Of a stretch of 64,000 nt of DNA, positions 46,132 through 54,186 are shown one piece after another; the stretch's first letter is position 1, and each line of letters opens with the position of its first letter. The stretch is from positions 1 to 64,000 of the forward strand of contig CAKTMC010000006.1 in NCBI GenBank assembly GCA_934573735.1, given 5' to 3'. The notes beneath the pieces are model-generated. The model saw only the letters and a list, made by a program, of their open reading frames with translations, did no database searches and was not told where the DNA came from. The position numbers and the translations under genes are program-made. Source of the DNA: an uncultured Oscillospiraceae bacterium (GTDB taxonomy: Bacteria; Bacillota; Clostridia; Oscillospirales; Oscillospiraceae).

Positions 46132-46428
46132 CAGTTTTTTGAATATTTCTTGAAATAATTTATGCCGTCCGGGGGATAAATATACCTTTGCCGGGGAAAA
46201 TAGGGATGGGGGGCGCTGCATAGCCTACGCCCTTGGCGCTCCTCTTAGGGGGGCTGTCGAGCGTGAGCGAGACTGAGGGGTCGCCGAGGCTGTGGGAGTG
46301 CCGGTGGGGAAAAGAATTGTCCGCACTGCGTACTGTCTTTTCAACTCTGCTCTATTCTATACTCTGGCGACCCCTTCGGCGCTTCGCGGCATTGTCTAAA
46401 TCGGCGTGGAAGACTGAAATAACCTGTC

Positions 46429-46552
46429 ATTCCGAGACCAGTGCGAACACTGGTCGTGGGAATCCGCATCCCCTTGGGACTGGCTGAATACCAAATCCGG
46501 CAAAAAGGAGAACGGATTCCCACGTCGGGCTTCGCCCTCCTCGGAATGACGG
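46429..46552. repeat. Family B palindromic element, copy in tandem unit 1
   Basis: Arms CATTCCGAGACCAGTGCG...GTGGGAATCCG and CGGATTCCCAC...CCTCGGAATGAC. Confidence 0.8.
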
Positions 46553-46818
46553 TGGTTGGGTAGACGGTTGCGCCGATTTGTAGTGCGTACAATGTCGAAA
46601 TCGGCGCGAGGGCTTTCGTCTACGCCCTTGGCGCCCCTCTTAGGGGAGCTGTCGAGCGTGAGCGAGACTGAGGGGTCTCCGGGGCTGTGGGAGTGCCAAT
46701 GGGGAAAAGAATGGGCGGGGTGCGTTCTTTCTTTTCAGCTCTGCTCCATGTCCGAGTCTGGCGACCCCTTCGGCGCTTTGCGGCATTGTCTAAATCGGCG
46801 TGGAAGACTGAAATAACC

Positions 46819-46944
46819 TGTCATTCCGAGACCAGTGCGAACACTGGTCGTGGGAATCCGCATCCCCTTGGGACTGGCTGAATACCAAATCCGGCAAAAA
46901 GGAGAACGGATTCCCACATCGGGCTTCGCCCTCCTCGGAATGAC
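46819..46944. repeat. Family B palindromic element, copy in tandem unit 2
   Basis: Nearly identical to the copy at 46429-46552; it differs by one base in the right arm (CCCACATCGGGC for CCCACGTCGGGC). Confidence 0.8.
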
Positions 46945-47341
46945 GGTGGTTGGGTAGGCGGTTGCGCCGATTTGTAGTGCGTACAATGTCGAAATCGAGG
47001 CGGGGTTTTTCGTCCGCGCCCTTGGCGCCCCTCTTAGGGGAGCTGTCGAGCGCAAGCGAGACTGAGGGGGCGCCGGGGCTGAGGGAGTGCCAATGGGGAA
47101 AAGAATGGGCGGTAATGCGTTCTGTCTTTTCGGCTCTGCTCCGGATTTAAGTCTGGCGACCCCTATCCCCAGTGTGCGCACTGGGGACTTCCCCTAAAAG
47201 GGGCAGCGCCCTGCGGGGCGAGGGGAACACGCTCACTGACACCAGCAGCGCCCTGCGGGGCGAGGGCGTCGTGATGTTAAGCTCGGCTCAATAGCGCATA
47301 CGCACATCTCTATCAAAAAACACACCTCGGGAGCGGATTCG

Positions 47342-47707
47342 ATGGAAACTATCGCGGTATTTATCTCCGGCGGGCTTTTATACGGTCTTGCCGAGCTTAT
47401 CTGGCGCGGCTGGACGCACTGGTCTATGCTCCTGTGCGGCGGGCTGTGCTTCACGCTTATGTACGCCATCAGCCTCTCCGCGCTCTCCTTTCCCGCAAAG
47501 TGCCTCGCAAGCGCCTGCATGATAACCACAGTCGAGCTTGCGGCGGGCTGCTTGGTTAACATAATCCTGAAGTGGGACATCTGGGACTACTCCGCTCTCA
47601 GCGGCAATCTCTGGGGACAGATATGCCCGCAGTTTTTCCTGCTGTGGCTGCTGCTATCCGTGCCGGGGCTTGGGCTATGCAGGCTCTTGGCTACAGCTCT
47701 GAGATAA
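47342..47707 (+). CDS. CmpB-like membrane protein (putative ABC permease family)
   Basis: A 121-residue protein with about four hydrophobic segments. LYGLAELIWRGWTHWSMLLC and LAAGCLVNIILKWDIWDYS match the family annotated as putative ABC transporter permease (CmpB type), named by annotation and of unproven function. No strong ribosome binding site precedes the ATG. Its 3' end overlaps the convergent SHOCT gene by 17 bp. No ATP-binding partner is adjacent. Confidence 0.75.
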   Translation: METIAVFISGGLLYGLAELIWRGWTHWSMLLCGGLCFTLMYAISLSALSFPAKCLASACMITTVELAAGCLVNIILKWDIWDYSALSGNLWGQICPQFFLLWLLLSVPGLGLCRLLATALR

Positions 47708-48062
47708 TATCCCGGCGCTTTGCCTCAAGCTCCTCATAGCTTATAAGCCCGGAATCGTAAAGCTCCTGAAGCCTTTCCAGACGGCTCTTGGCATCCTCCG
47801 GCTGCGCTCCCTGCTCCTCGGACTCTATTCTTATCTCGGGACCCGTATATTTTTTCCCGAAGGCTGCATACACTCCGAATATGCACATAGCGGCTGCCAT
47901 CAGCGTCCAGAGTACGCCGAAGGGACCGAAGCTCGGAATGGCAACACATATGCCGATAAGCACGAATATGCCGCCGACTACGGCGCTCATAACGCCGCTT
48001 GCCTTACCGGGGCGCTTTGTTACGCGGTAATTCTTATTTCCGCTGCGATGATCGTCACGCAT
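47691..48062 (-). CDS. SHOCT-domain membrane protein
   Basis: A 123-residue protein with two membrane segments (GVMSAVVGGIFVLIGICVAI and FGVLWTLMAAAMCIFGVYAA) and a C-terminal SHOCT motif RLERLQELYDSGLISYEELE. SHOCT modules are short oligomerisation elements at protein ends. The ATG at 48062 lies 4 bp after the deoC stop, so it is co-transcribed with deoC. Function unknown. Confidence 0.75.
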   Translation of the reverse strand: MRDDHRSGNKNYRVTKRPGKASGVMSAVVGGIFVLIGICVAIPSFGPFGVLWTLMAAAMCIFGVYAAFGKKYTGPEIRIESEEQGAQPEDAKSRLERLQELYDSGLISYEELEAKRRDIISEL

Positions 48063-48066
48063 AGGC

Positions 48067-48750
48067 TCAATAATTCTCGTTCGGCGCGCCCTCGGCATTC
48101 TCAAGTTCCATGGCGAGCTTGACAATGCGGCTCGTGCCGAGTCTATCTGCCCCAAGCATTATAAAATCCTCGGCATCCTGAAGCGTGGAAATGCCGCCGG
48201 CGGCCTTGACCTTTACGCTCGGGGGGCACTCACGGCGCATGAGCGCCACGTCCTCACGGGTAGCGCCGCCCTTGGAAAAGCCGGTGGAGGTCTTGATATA
48301 GTCCGCGCCGCAGTCGGAGACGATGCGGCAGAGTCTTATCTTCTCGTCCTCGGTCAGCAGGCAGCACTCGATGATGACCTTGAGAATATGACCGCGGGTG
48401 GCCTCGCGCACGGCGCTGATATCGCGTGCGACGTCCTCCCAGCAGCCGTCCTTGACCATGGAGACGTTTATGACCATGTCTATCTCCTCCGCGCCGTTTC
48501 TGATGGCGTCGGCGGCCTCGTATGCCTTGGCTGCGGTGCTCATGTAGCCGTTCGGGAAGCCGATGACGGTGCAGAGCGTAAGATTATTGCCGACATAGCG
48601 GCGCGCGCCCGCAACATGGCAGGGCGGGATGCAGACGCTGGCGCAGTTATACTTCATTGCCTGGTCGCAGAGCTTGCGTATCTCCTCGCTCGTGCAGTCA
48701 ACACGCAGCAGGGTATGGTCACATTTTTCAAGTATTTCCTTTATGTCCAT
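48067..48750 (-). CDS. deoC: Deoxyribose-phosphate aldolase
   Basis: The 227-residue class I aldolase cleaves 2-deoxyribose 5-phosphate to glyceraldehyde 3-phosphate and acetaldehyde. It has DHTLLRVDCTSEEI, CTVIGFPNGYMST, the Schiff-base lysine in DYIKTSTGFSKGG, and VKVKAAGGISTLQDAEDF. The ATG at 48750 has AAGGAG upstream; a strong promoter lies at 48785-48813. The SHOCT gene follows 4 bp later. Confidence 0.95.
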   Translation of the reverse strand: MDIKEILEKCDHTLLRVDCTSEEIRKLCDQAMKYNCASVCIPPCHVAGARRYVGNNLTLCTVIGFPNGYMSTAAKAYEAADAIRNGAEEIDMVINVSMVKDGCWEDVARDISAVREATRGHILKVIIECCLLTEDEKIRLCRIVSDCGADYIKTSTGFSKGGATREDVALMRRECPPSVKVKAAGGISTLQDAEDFIMLGADRLGTSRIVKLAMELENAEGAPNENY

Positions 48751-48784
48751 GGTGTTTCTCCTTCTTATAATAGTAAGCAAATAT

Positions 48785-48813
48785 ATTATATACGTTTTTC
48801 AAGTCATATTCAA
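48785..48813 (-). promoter_or_regulatory. Promoter of deoC
   Basis: Minus strand TTGAAT (48808-48813), 17-bp spacer and perfect TATAAT (48785-48790). Confidence 0.8.
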
Positions 48814-48864
48814 GTACAGAGCGTGAATAGATTGAAACATCTCAACGAAAAGGACGGTCAGGGC

Positions 48865-49488
48865 ATGGACATGAACACCGGAAATAATTACACGCGGCTT
48901 GTCGGCGTGATGGCGGGGCGGCCGGTTTTTTCTCACTCGGCGCGCGGCGAGGAATTTTACTGCTTTCCGCTGGAGATAACGCGGCTCTCGGGCGCGGCGG
49001 ATCGCATAAATATTATAATACGCCGTGAGCAGCTTGCAGAGCTTGAGGCGGAGGAGCGCGAAAAGCTCTGCGTCATCGGTCAGCTTCGCAGTTTCAATAA
49101 CCGCCGGGGCACGGGCGCAAGGCTTGTGATAACGGTGTTTGCGCGGGAGATATTTTTCTGCGAGGAGCCGGACTGCAACGAGGTCTATCTTCGCGGCACG
49201 CTCTGCAAGCCGCCAAATCTCCGCACGACTCCGATGGGACGCGATATCTGCGATCTCATGCTTGCCGTCAACCGTCACTACGGGCGCTCGGACTATCTGC
49301 CCTGCATATGCTGGGGTCCGAGGGCGAGGACGGCGGCAGGCTGGGAGGTCGGCACCGCGCTTAGTCTTGAGGGGCGCATACAGAGCAGACTCTACATAAA
49401 GCTCAGCGAGAGCGGCGCGGAGGAGCGTACCGCCTTTGAGGTCTCCGCCGCCGAGCTGGAGGCGCTCACGGAGGAGACGCGGGTATGA
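48865..49488 (+). CDS. SSB-like protein with two OB-fold-like halves
   Basis: A 207-residue protein. Its second half, EVYLRGTLCKPPNLRTTPMG through ICDLMLAVNRHYGRSDYLPC and WGPRARTAAGWEVGTALSLE, is a clear single-stranded DNA-binding (SSB/PriB-like) OB fold. The first half, RLVGVMAGRPVFSHSARGEE and FYCFPLEITRLSG, has the same strand pattern, suggesting a tandem OB arrangement. The acidic tip of ordinary SSB is missing. The start at 48865 is tentative, with AAGGACG 11 bases upstream. It is divergent from deoC and not beside rpsF/rpsR, so it is not the housekeeping ssb. Confidence 0.75.
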   Translation: MDMNTGNNYTRLVGVMAGRPVFSHSARGEEFYCFPLEITRLSGAADRINIIIRREQLAELEAEEREKLCVIGQLRSFNNRRGTGARLVITVFAREIFFCEEPDCNEVYLRGTLCKPPNLRTTPMGRDICDLMLAVNRHYGRSDYLPCICWGPRARTAAGWEVGTALSLEGRIQSRLYIKLSESGAEERTAFEVSAAELEALTEETRV

Positions 49489-49541
49489 GACGCGATAAGC
49501 AAATTTTTTTGGTCGTATCAAAACCGGTTTTGTCGAAGCCA

Positions 49542-49570
49542 TTGACGCGGGGAGAATAATATATTATGTT
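49542..49570 (+). promoter_or_regulatory. Putative promoter of the secreted protein gene
   Basis: TTGACG (49542-49547), 17-bp spacer and TATGTT (49565-49570), 18 bp before the start codon. Confidence 0.45.
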
Positions 49571-49588
49571 AACCGTGGAGGTGGTCAT

Positions 49589-50137
49589 GTGTATAAGAAA
49601 ATTCTTGTTTCGCTCACAGCGCTGCTGCTGACTGCGGCGGCAAATCTCAATCTATGCTGCTCCGTGCGCGTGAACGGGCGCGAGCTGCCGGGGCTCTACT
49701 CCCCTACTCACACCGACATCTGCGAGGGCACAGCATATGCCGCGGCCTGCGAGCTATTGGACTCAGAGCCGGAGCTTCCGCTCGTGCAGCGGCAGTATCT
49801 TTTGCGCCTGCGTCCGCCCGAGGCTGAGGGTAAACGCCTGACGGATGCGATTTTAAGCCGCTGCGAGGGACTCGGCGTATATTACGCAGTATTCGTAAAC
49901 GGCGAGGAAATGGGCATAGTCGAGGACGACGACCGCATGAAGGCGAAGCTGCGCTCGAATTTGTATTATCAGATACCAAACGCCGCCATCTACGCAAGCT
50001 ACCGGGGTGAGATCGATATACGCGCCGTGTACGCGCCCGAGGGCATGAGCACGCCATACGACGATATGGTGCTCCTCGTCCGCGGCCGTGCGCCGATACA
50101 ATACGTTGACGTTGAGGGGAATACCTTCGTGGTGTGA
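49589..50137 (+). CDS. Secreted protein of unknown function
   Basis: A 182-residue protein with an N-terminal signal segment, KKILVSLTALLLTAAANLNL. The body holds CEGTAYAAACELLDSEPELP and GVYYAVFVNGEEMGIVEDDD. This resembles the small repeat found before G5 or peptidase domains in clostridial cell-wall proteins, where VxVNGxExG is recurrent, but no catalytic domain follows. It starts at GTG, supported by GGAGGTGG upstream. I cannot assign a function. It ends about 100 bp before the convergent lysS terminator. Confidence 0.6.
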   Translation: MYKKILVSLTALLLTAAANLNLCCSVRVNGRELPGLYSPTHTDICEGTAYAAACELLDSEPELPLVQRQYLLRLRPPEAEGKRLTDAILSRCEGLGVYYAVFVNGEEMGIVEDDDRMKAKLRSNLYYQIPNAAIYASYRGEIDIRAVYAPEGMSTPYDDMVLLVRGRAPIQYVDVEGNTFVV

Positions 50138-50237
50138 GGGGGTAGGTCAAATCGGAGCGACCGGCAAAGTCTCCCTCTCCGATTTTATCAGTGATATAAA
50201 AATCCAGCTATGATGCTCTACCATACTGCTTTTGTCG

Positions 50238-50273
50238 CAAAAACAGCCCCACAGGATTGCTTCTGTGGGGCTG
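50238..50273 (-). terminator. Terminator of lysS
   Basis: Perfect 11-bp stem CAGCCCCACAG/CTGTGGGGCTG with five Ts on the minus strand. Confidence 0.92.
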
Positions 50274-50285
50274 CATTATAGGCCA

Positions 50286-52214
50286 TCAATACATTTTTGC
50301 GCCGGCGGGAATCCTGCTGTCGAGCATCAGAAGGTTCAGTCCCTCGTGACCGTCCTCCTCGTGGACGGCGGAGATGAGCATACCCTCGGAGTCAATGCCC
50401 ATCATCTTGCGCGCGGGGAGATTGACTATCGCAACGCAGGTCTTGCCGACAAGCTCCTCCGGCTCGTAATACTCATGGATACCGCTCAAAATCACGCGAT
50501 CCTTGCGCTCACCGTCGTCCATCACAAACTTCAAAAGCTTCTTGGACTTTGGCACTGCCTCGCAGGCGAGTATCTTAACGGCGCGGAAGTCGGACTTGGC
50601 AAAGGTCTCAAAGTCAACCATTTCCTTGAAAATCGGCTCGATCTTGACCTTGGAGAAGTCTATCTTTTCCTCGACGGCGGGAGCTGCGGGAGCGGCCGCG
50701 GCGGGCTTATCGTATGCCTTCTTATCGGAGTCGAGAGACTTCATCGTGGGGAAGAGCAGCACGTCACGGATGGCGGGGCTGTTCGTAAGGAGCATGGCAA
50801 GGCGGTCAATACCGTAGCCGATGCCGCCCGTGGGGGGCATACCGATCTCAAGCGCGTTCAGGAAGTCCTCATCGGTGTGGTTTGCCTCTTCGTCGCCCGC
50901 GGCGGCGGCAGCATCCTGCGCCTTGAAGCGCTCACGCTGGTCGATGGGGTCATTTAGCTCGGAATAGGCGTTGCACATCTCCCAGCCGTTTATGAACAGC
51001 TCAAAGCGCTCAACATAGTCGGGCTTATCGGGCTTACGCTTGGTAAGCGGGGAGACGTCCACGGGATGATCCATGATAAAGGTAGGCTGAATGAGCTTAT
51101 CCTCGCAGAACTCCTCGAAGAACAGGTTCAGTATATCGCCCTTCCGGTGGCGCTTCTCATAGGCTACGCCGCGCTCGTCGGCTATCTTCTTCGCGCTCTC
51201 GGTATCGGGAATGGTGTCAAAGTCCACGCCTGCGTAACGCTTGACCGCGTCTATCATGGTCAGGCGCTCAAAGGGCTTGCCGAGGTCTATCTTGTTCTCG
51301 CCGTAGGTGATGAGAGTGGAGCCGCAGACCTCCTGCGCAAGGTATCTGAACATATTCTCGGTGAGGTCCATCATGCCGTGATAATCGGTATAGGCCTGAT
51401 AGAGCTCCATAAGAGTAAACTCGGGGTTATGACGGGTATCCACGCCCTCGTTGCGGAACACGCGGCCTATCTCGTACACGCGCTCAAGACCGCCGACGAT
51501 AAGGCGCTTGAGGTAGAGCTCAAGGGAGATGCGCAGGCGCACGTCCTCATCCAGCGCGTTATAATGCGTCTCAAAGGGACGGGCGGCAGCACCGCCGGCG
51601 TTGGAGACGAGCATGGGAGTTTCGACCTCGATAAAGCCCTGCGCGTCAAGATAGCGGCGGATGCAGCTGATCATCTTAGAGCGCTTTATGAAGGTATCCT
51701 TCACGTCGGGGTTCATGATGAGGTCGGTATATCTCTGGCGGTAGCGGAGGTCAACATTGGTAAGTCCGTGGTACTTCTCGGGAAGTATCTGGAGGCTCTT
51801 GGTGAGCAGAGTAACCTCGTCGGCGCGGATGGAGGGCTCACCGGTCTTGGTGATGAACACCTCGCCGCGAACACCGATAATATCACCGATATCATATTTC
51901 TTAAAATCGGCATAGGCCTCCTCGCCTATCGCGTCTCTGGCAACGTAAATCTGAATACTGCCCTGCAAGTCCTGCACATGGCAGAAGGACGCCTTGCCCA
52001 TGACGCGCTTTGACATCATTCTGCCGGCAACGCTCACGGTCTTGCCCTCAAGCTCACCGAGAGAATTCTTTATCTCCTCGCTGTGGTGCGTAACATCGTA
52101 CTTTGTTACCTGGAAGGGATCCTTGCCGCGAGCCTGCAAGTCCGCCAGCTTATCGCGGCGAATCTTCAAAAGCTCGGACATATCCTGCGCCTGATTATTG
52201 TTGACTTCGCTCAT
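50286..52214 (-). CDS. lysS: Lysyl-tRNA synthetase, class II, with C-terminal tRNA-binding domain
   Basis: The 642-residue protein has an N-terminal OB anticodon-binding domain (VSVAGRMMSKRVMGKASFCH), class II motif 2 FRNEGVDTRHNPEFTLMELY, motif 3 GGIGYGIDRLAMLLT, then an Ala/Pro linker and an extra ~125-residue domain. The latter (DFRAVKILACEAVPKSKKLL, GIHEYYEPEELVGK, VNLPARKMMGIDSEGMLISA) is the EMAPII/Arc1p-type tRNA-binding domain usually found at the end of bacterial MetRS. Ordinary LysS is about 490-500 residues. The appended domain should raise tRNA affinity. greA lies 37 bp upstream on the same strand. Confidence 0.95.
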   Translation of the reverse strand: MSEVNNNQAQDMSELLKIRRDKLADLQARGKDPFQVTKYDVTHHSEEIKNSLGELEGKTVSVAGRMMSKRVMGKASFCHVQDLQGSIQIYVARDAIGEEAYADFKKYDIGDIIGVRGEVFITKTGEPSIRADEVTLLTKSLQILPEKYHGLTNVDLRYRQRYTDLIMNPDVKDTFIKRSKMISCIRRYLDAQGFIEVETPMLVSNAGGAAARPFETHYNALDEDVRLRISLELYLKRLIVGGLERVYEIGRVFRNEGVDTRHNPEFTLMELYQAYTDYHGMMDLTENMFRYLAQEVCGSTLITYGENKIDLGKPFERLTMIDAVKRYAGVDFDTIPDTESAKKIADERGVAYEKRHRKGDILNLFFEEFCEDKLIQPTFIMDHPVDVSPLTKRKPDKPDYVERFELFINGWEMCNAYSELNDPIDQRERFKAQDAAAAAGDEEANHTDEDFLNALEIGMPPTGGIGYGIDRLAMLLTNSPAIRDVLLFPTMKSLDSDKKAYDKPAAAAPAAPAVEEKIDFSKVKIEPIFKEMVDFETFAKSDFRAVKILACEAVPKSKKLLKFVMDDGERKDRVILSGIHEYYEPEELVGKTCVAIVNLPARKMMGIDSEGMLISAVHEEDGHEGLNLLMLDSRIPAGAKMY

Positions 52215-52250
52215 ACTTTACCCCTTACTGTCTGATTACTATGACTTATT

Positions 52251-52739
52251 TTACTTGTTTTCGACGGCGATTATCTCAAAGCTGAGGCTTCCGTCCGGAG
52301 CCTCGACGCTGACAACGTCACCTGCGCGGTGACCTCTGAGGGCGCGGCCTACGGGAGAATCGTCCGAAATCTTGCCCTTGCGGGGATTTGCCTCCTGAGA
52401 ACCGACTATCTCATAGCTCTCCTCAAAATCGTCCTCCATGTCGCGCACCTTGACGATGCTGCCGAGTGTGACGGTGTCCTTGGGAGCGTCACGGTCGATA
52501 TTGTCCACTATCTCGGCGTTGTCGATGAGAACCTTGATCTCGGCGATGCGGGAATAGAGCTTGCCCTGCTCGGTCTTTGCCTCGTCATACTCGCTGTTCT
52601 CCGACAGGTCGCCGAAGCTGCGCGCTTCCTTTATCTGCTCTGCGACTTCCTTTTCCCTGACGGTCTCAAGATAGTTCAGTTCTTCCTTCAGCGCGTCAAG
52701 GCGCTCCTGACTCATTTTGAATCTGCTAAGCTGTGCCAT
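52251..52739 (-). CDS. greA: Transcription elongation factor GreA
   Basis: The 162-residue protein has the coiled-coil N-domain with the acidic tip ARSFGDLSENSEYDEAK and the C-domain ending SPVGRALRGHRAGDVVSVEA. GreA rescues backtracked RNA polymerase by stimulating transcript cleavage. It precedes lysS, a frequent pairing in Bacillota. Length and motifs are normal. Confidence 0.97.
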   Translation of the reverse strand: MAQLSRFKMSQERLDALKEELNYLETVREKEVAEQIKEARSFGDLSENSEYDEAKTEQGKLYSRIAEIKVLIDNAEIVDNIDRDAPKDTVTLGSIVKVRDMEDDFEESYEIVGSQEANPRKGKISDDSPVGRALRGHRAGDVVSVEAPDGSLSFEIIAVENK

Positions 52740-52830
52740 AAAGCAGTCTCCTTTTCTTAATTACTACTACAATATTTTAGTTAAGCTTTTTATAAATATT
52801 TATATTATCCGGGTAATTATATACTCGGCT

Positions 52831-54090
52831 TTAACCGACATTTGTCATGCTCAGCATTGTGAGCGCGGCTATAAGCTGCTCGTCATTCGTATTGACTCCG
52901 GTGCCGTCGCTGCTGCCGGTGGTACCGCTGGTAGTGCCGGTCGCCGAGGCATCACTGTTATAGACGATACGGTCAGGCACTACGCCGCCAGCCTTGGAGA
53001 TATCCGTGCCGTTTGCGGTGAGGTAGCTGCCGGTCGAAAGGCGCATGGCGCTGCCGTCCGAAATCTCGATGGTGGACTGGGTGCGCGTATCGCCCGTAGT
53101 CGCCTCGCCGAGGAGACTCGCCGCCTGAAACTCCTTCATGACGGCGGCAAAGACCTCCGCCTCGGCATGAGTCTCGGCATTTATCAAAACGCAGATGGGG
53201 AGCTTGATGCAGACGTTATCCGACTCGTATCTCACCTTATTGCCAGCCTTGTCCACTGTCTCGAACAGAGTCCCGCCGGGGAGAAGATAATCCAAGAACG
53301 TCCTTGTCTCCGTGGCCAGTCCTCCGGGATTGCCGCGCAGGTCGATAACGAAAGCGGAGGCTCCCTGATTGAGAAGCTCCTCGACGGCGTTGACGGCATC
53401 CTGACCGCTGCCCGCCTCAAAGTCCTCTATCTTGACATAGCCCGCGCCGGTACGCTCCATGCGGTAGGAGACGGAGCTGACGTAATTTTTCGCGCAGTCC
53501 ACGGTATATACGTCGCGGCCGCCTACCTCGATATCAAACTGAGTATTCATGCGCGAGCGGATAAGCGTGCGCACGGTATCTATATCCTGACCCTTGACGC
53601 TCTTGCCGTCCACGGCGGTGATGAGCATACCTGATGTAATGCCCGCCCTTGCAGCCGGTGTGTCGGGGTTAACGGAGATGACCTGATAGCCTGCGCCGTT
53701 TGCGTCCTGCATGATGGACATACCGATGCCGGAATACTCGTTGGTGGAATAGAGCTGATATGTTCTGTACTCATCCGGGGACATATAGTAGCTCCATTTA
53801 TCGCCGAGTCCGCTTACCATCGCGGCGGCGGCGCTTGCGCCCATGCTCGTTCTGTCGGAAGGGTCAATAAAATACTCGTCTACCTTGTCCTTAATCTCGA
53901 TATATCGCATCGCCTCGTCAAAATCCGCCTTGCCGCCGACTGCGTTGATCATCTTTTGATAGGTCAGACCGATGCAGCCGCCGACAAGCAGGATGACGAG
54001 AATAAAAATATACTTGAGCTTTATGCGAAGGTTAAAGAATGCGGACAGGCCTCTGCCGATGGCGGCAAGAAGTCTTTGCCATATGCTCAT
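52831..54090 (-). CDS. S41/CtpA-like PDZ protein lacking catalytic Ser and Lys
   Basis: The 419-residue protein has one membrane anchor (KYIFILVILLVGGCIGLTYQ), a PDZ domain (about 115-190, YSGIGMSIMQDANGAGYQV) and an S41 fold (AFVIDLRGNPGGLATE). Where active CtpA proteases read T-A-S-A-S-E, this reads T-H-A-E-A-E (residues 307-312), so the nucleophile position is Ala309. Where they have T-x-G-K, this has TTGDTRTQ, so the general-base Lys is Asp334. It is therefore predicted to be proteolytically dead. It is extracytoplasmic, with a Ser/Thr/Gly tail. It lies downstream of two M23 hydrolases and ftsEX, suggesting a scaffold or regulator of wall hydrolysis. Confidence 0.88.
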   Translation of the reverse strand: MSIWQRLLAAIGRGLSAFFNLRIKLKYIFILVILLVGGCIGLTYQKMINAVGGKADFDEAMRYIEIKDKVDEYFIDPSDRTSMGASAAAAMVSGLGDKWSYYMSPDEYRTYQLYSTNEYSGIGMSIMQDANGAGYQVISVNPDTPAARAGITSGMLITAVDGKSVKGQDIDTVRTLIRSRMNTQFDIEVGGRDVYTVDCAKNYVSSVSYRMERTGAGYVKIEDFEAGSGQDAVNAVEELLNQGASAFVIDLRGNPGGLATETRTFLDYLLPGGTLFETVDKAGNKVRYESDNVCIKLPICVLINAETHAEAEVFAAVMKEFQAASLLGEATTGDTRTQSTIEISDGSAMRLSTGSYLTANGTDISKAGGVVPDRIVYNSDASATGTTSGTTGSSDGTGVNTNDEQLIAALTMLSMTNVG

Positions 54091-54186
54091 GAAGGCTCCC
54101 CCTTATAAACACGTTGCCAACCGCTGACAGATTTTTTGCTGCCAGCGGTTGGTTATGGGATGATTTTTTTGAATTATTTGCGATAA

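Larger units (their letters stand above)
46228..47160. repeat. Tandem ~395-bp composite repeat, about 2.4 copies
   Basis: Units begin CGCCCTTGGCG at 46228, 46623 and 47017. Each carries a family A palindrome (CTCTTAGGGG..GCTGTCGAGCG), a segment GGCGACCCCTTCGGCGCTT, a full family B element, and CGCCGATTTGTAGTGCGTAC. The first two units are nearly identical; the third stops after the family A part. No gene is present between the infC promoter and 47342; short frames here are repeat translations. Confidence 0.9.

Noticed and set aside
46233..47181. Several short frames in the 46-47 kb spacer with repeated peptides such as LSSVSETEGSP
   Set aside because: They are translations of the tandem palindromic repeats and recur wherever the repeats do.
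36661..47200. CRISPR array
   Set aside because: The repeats are palindromic intergenic elements or a 395-bp tandem array; there are no short regular repeats with unique spacers and no cas genes.
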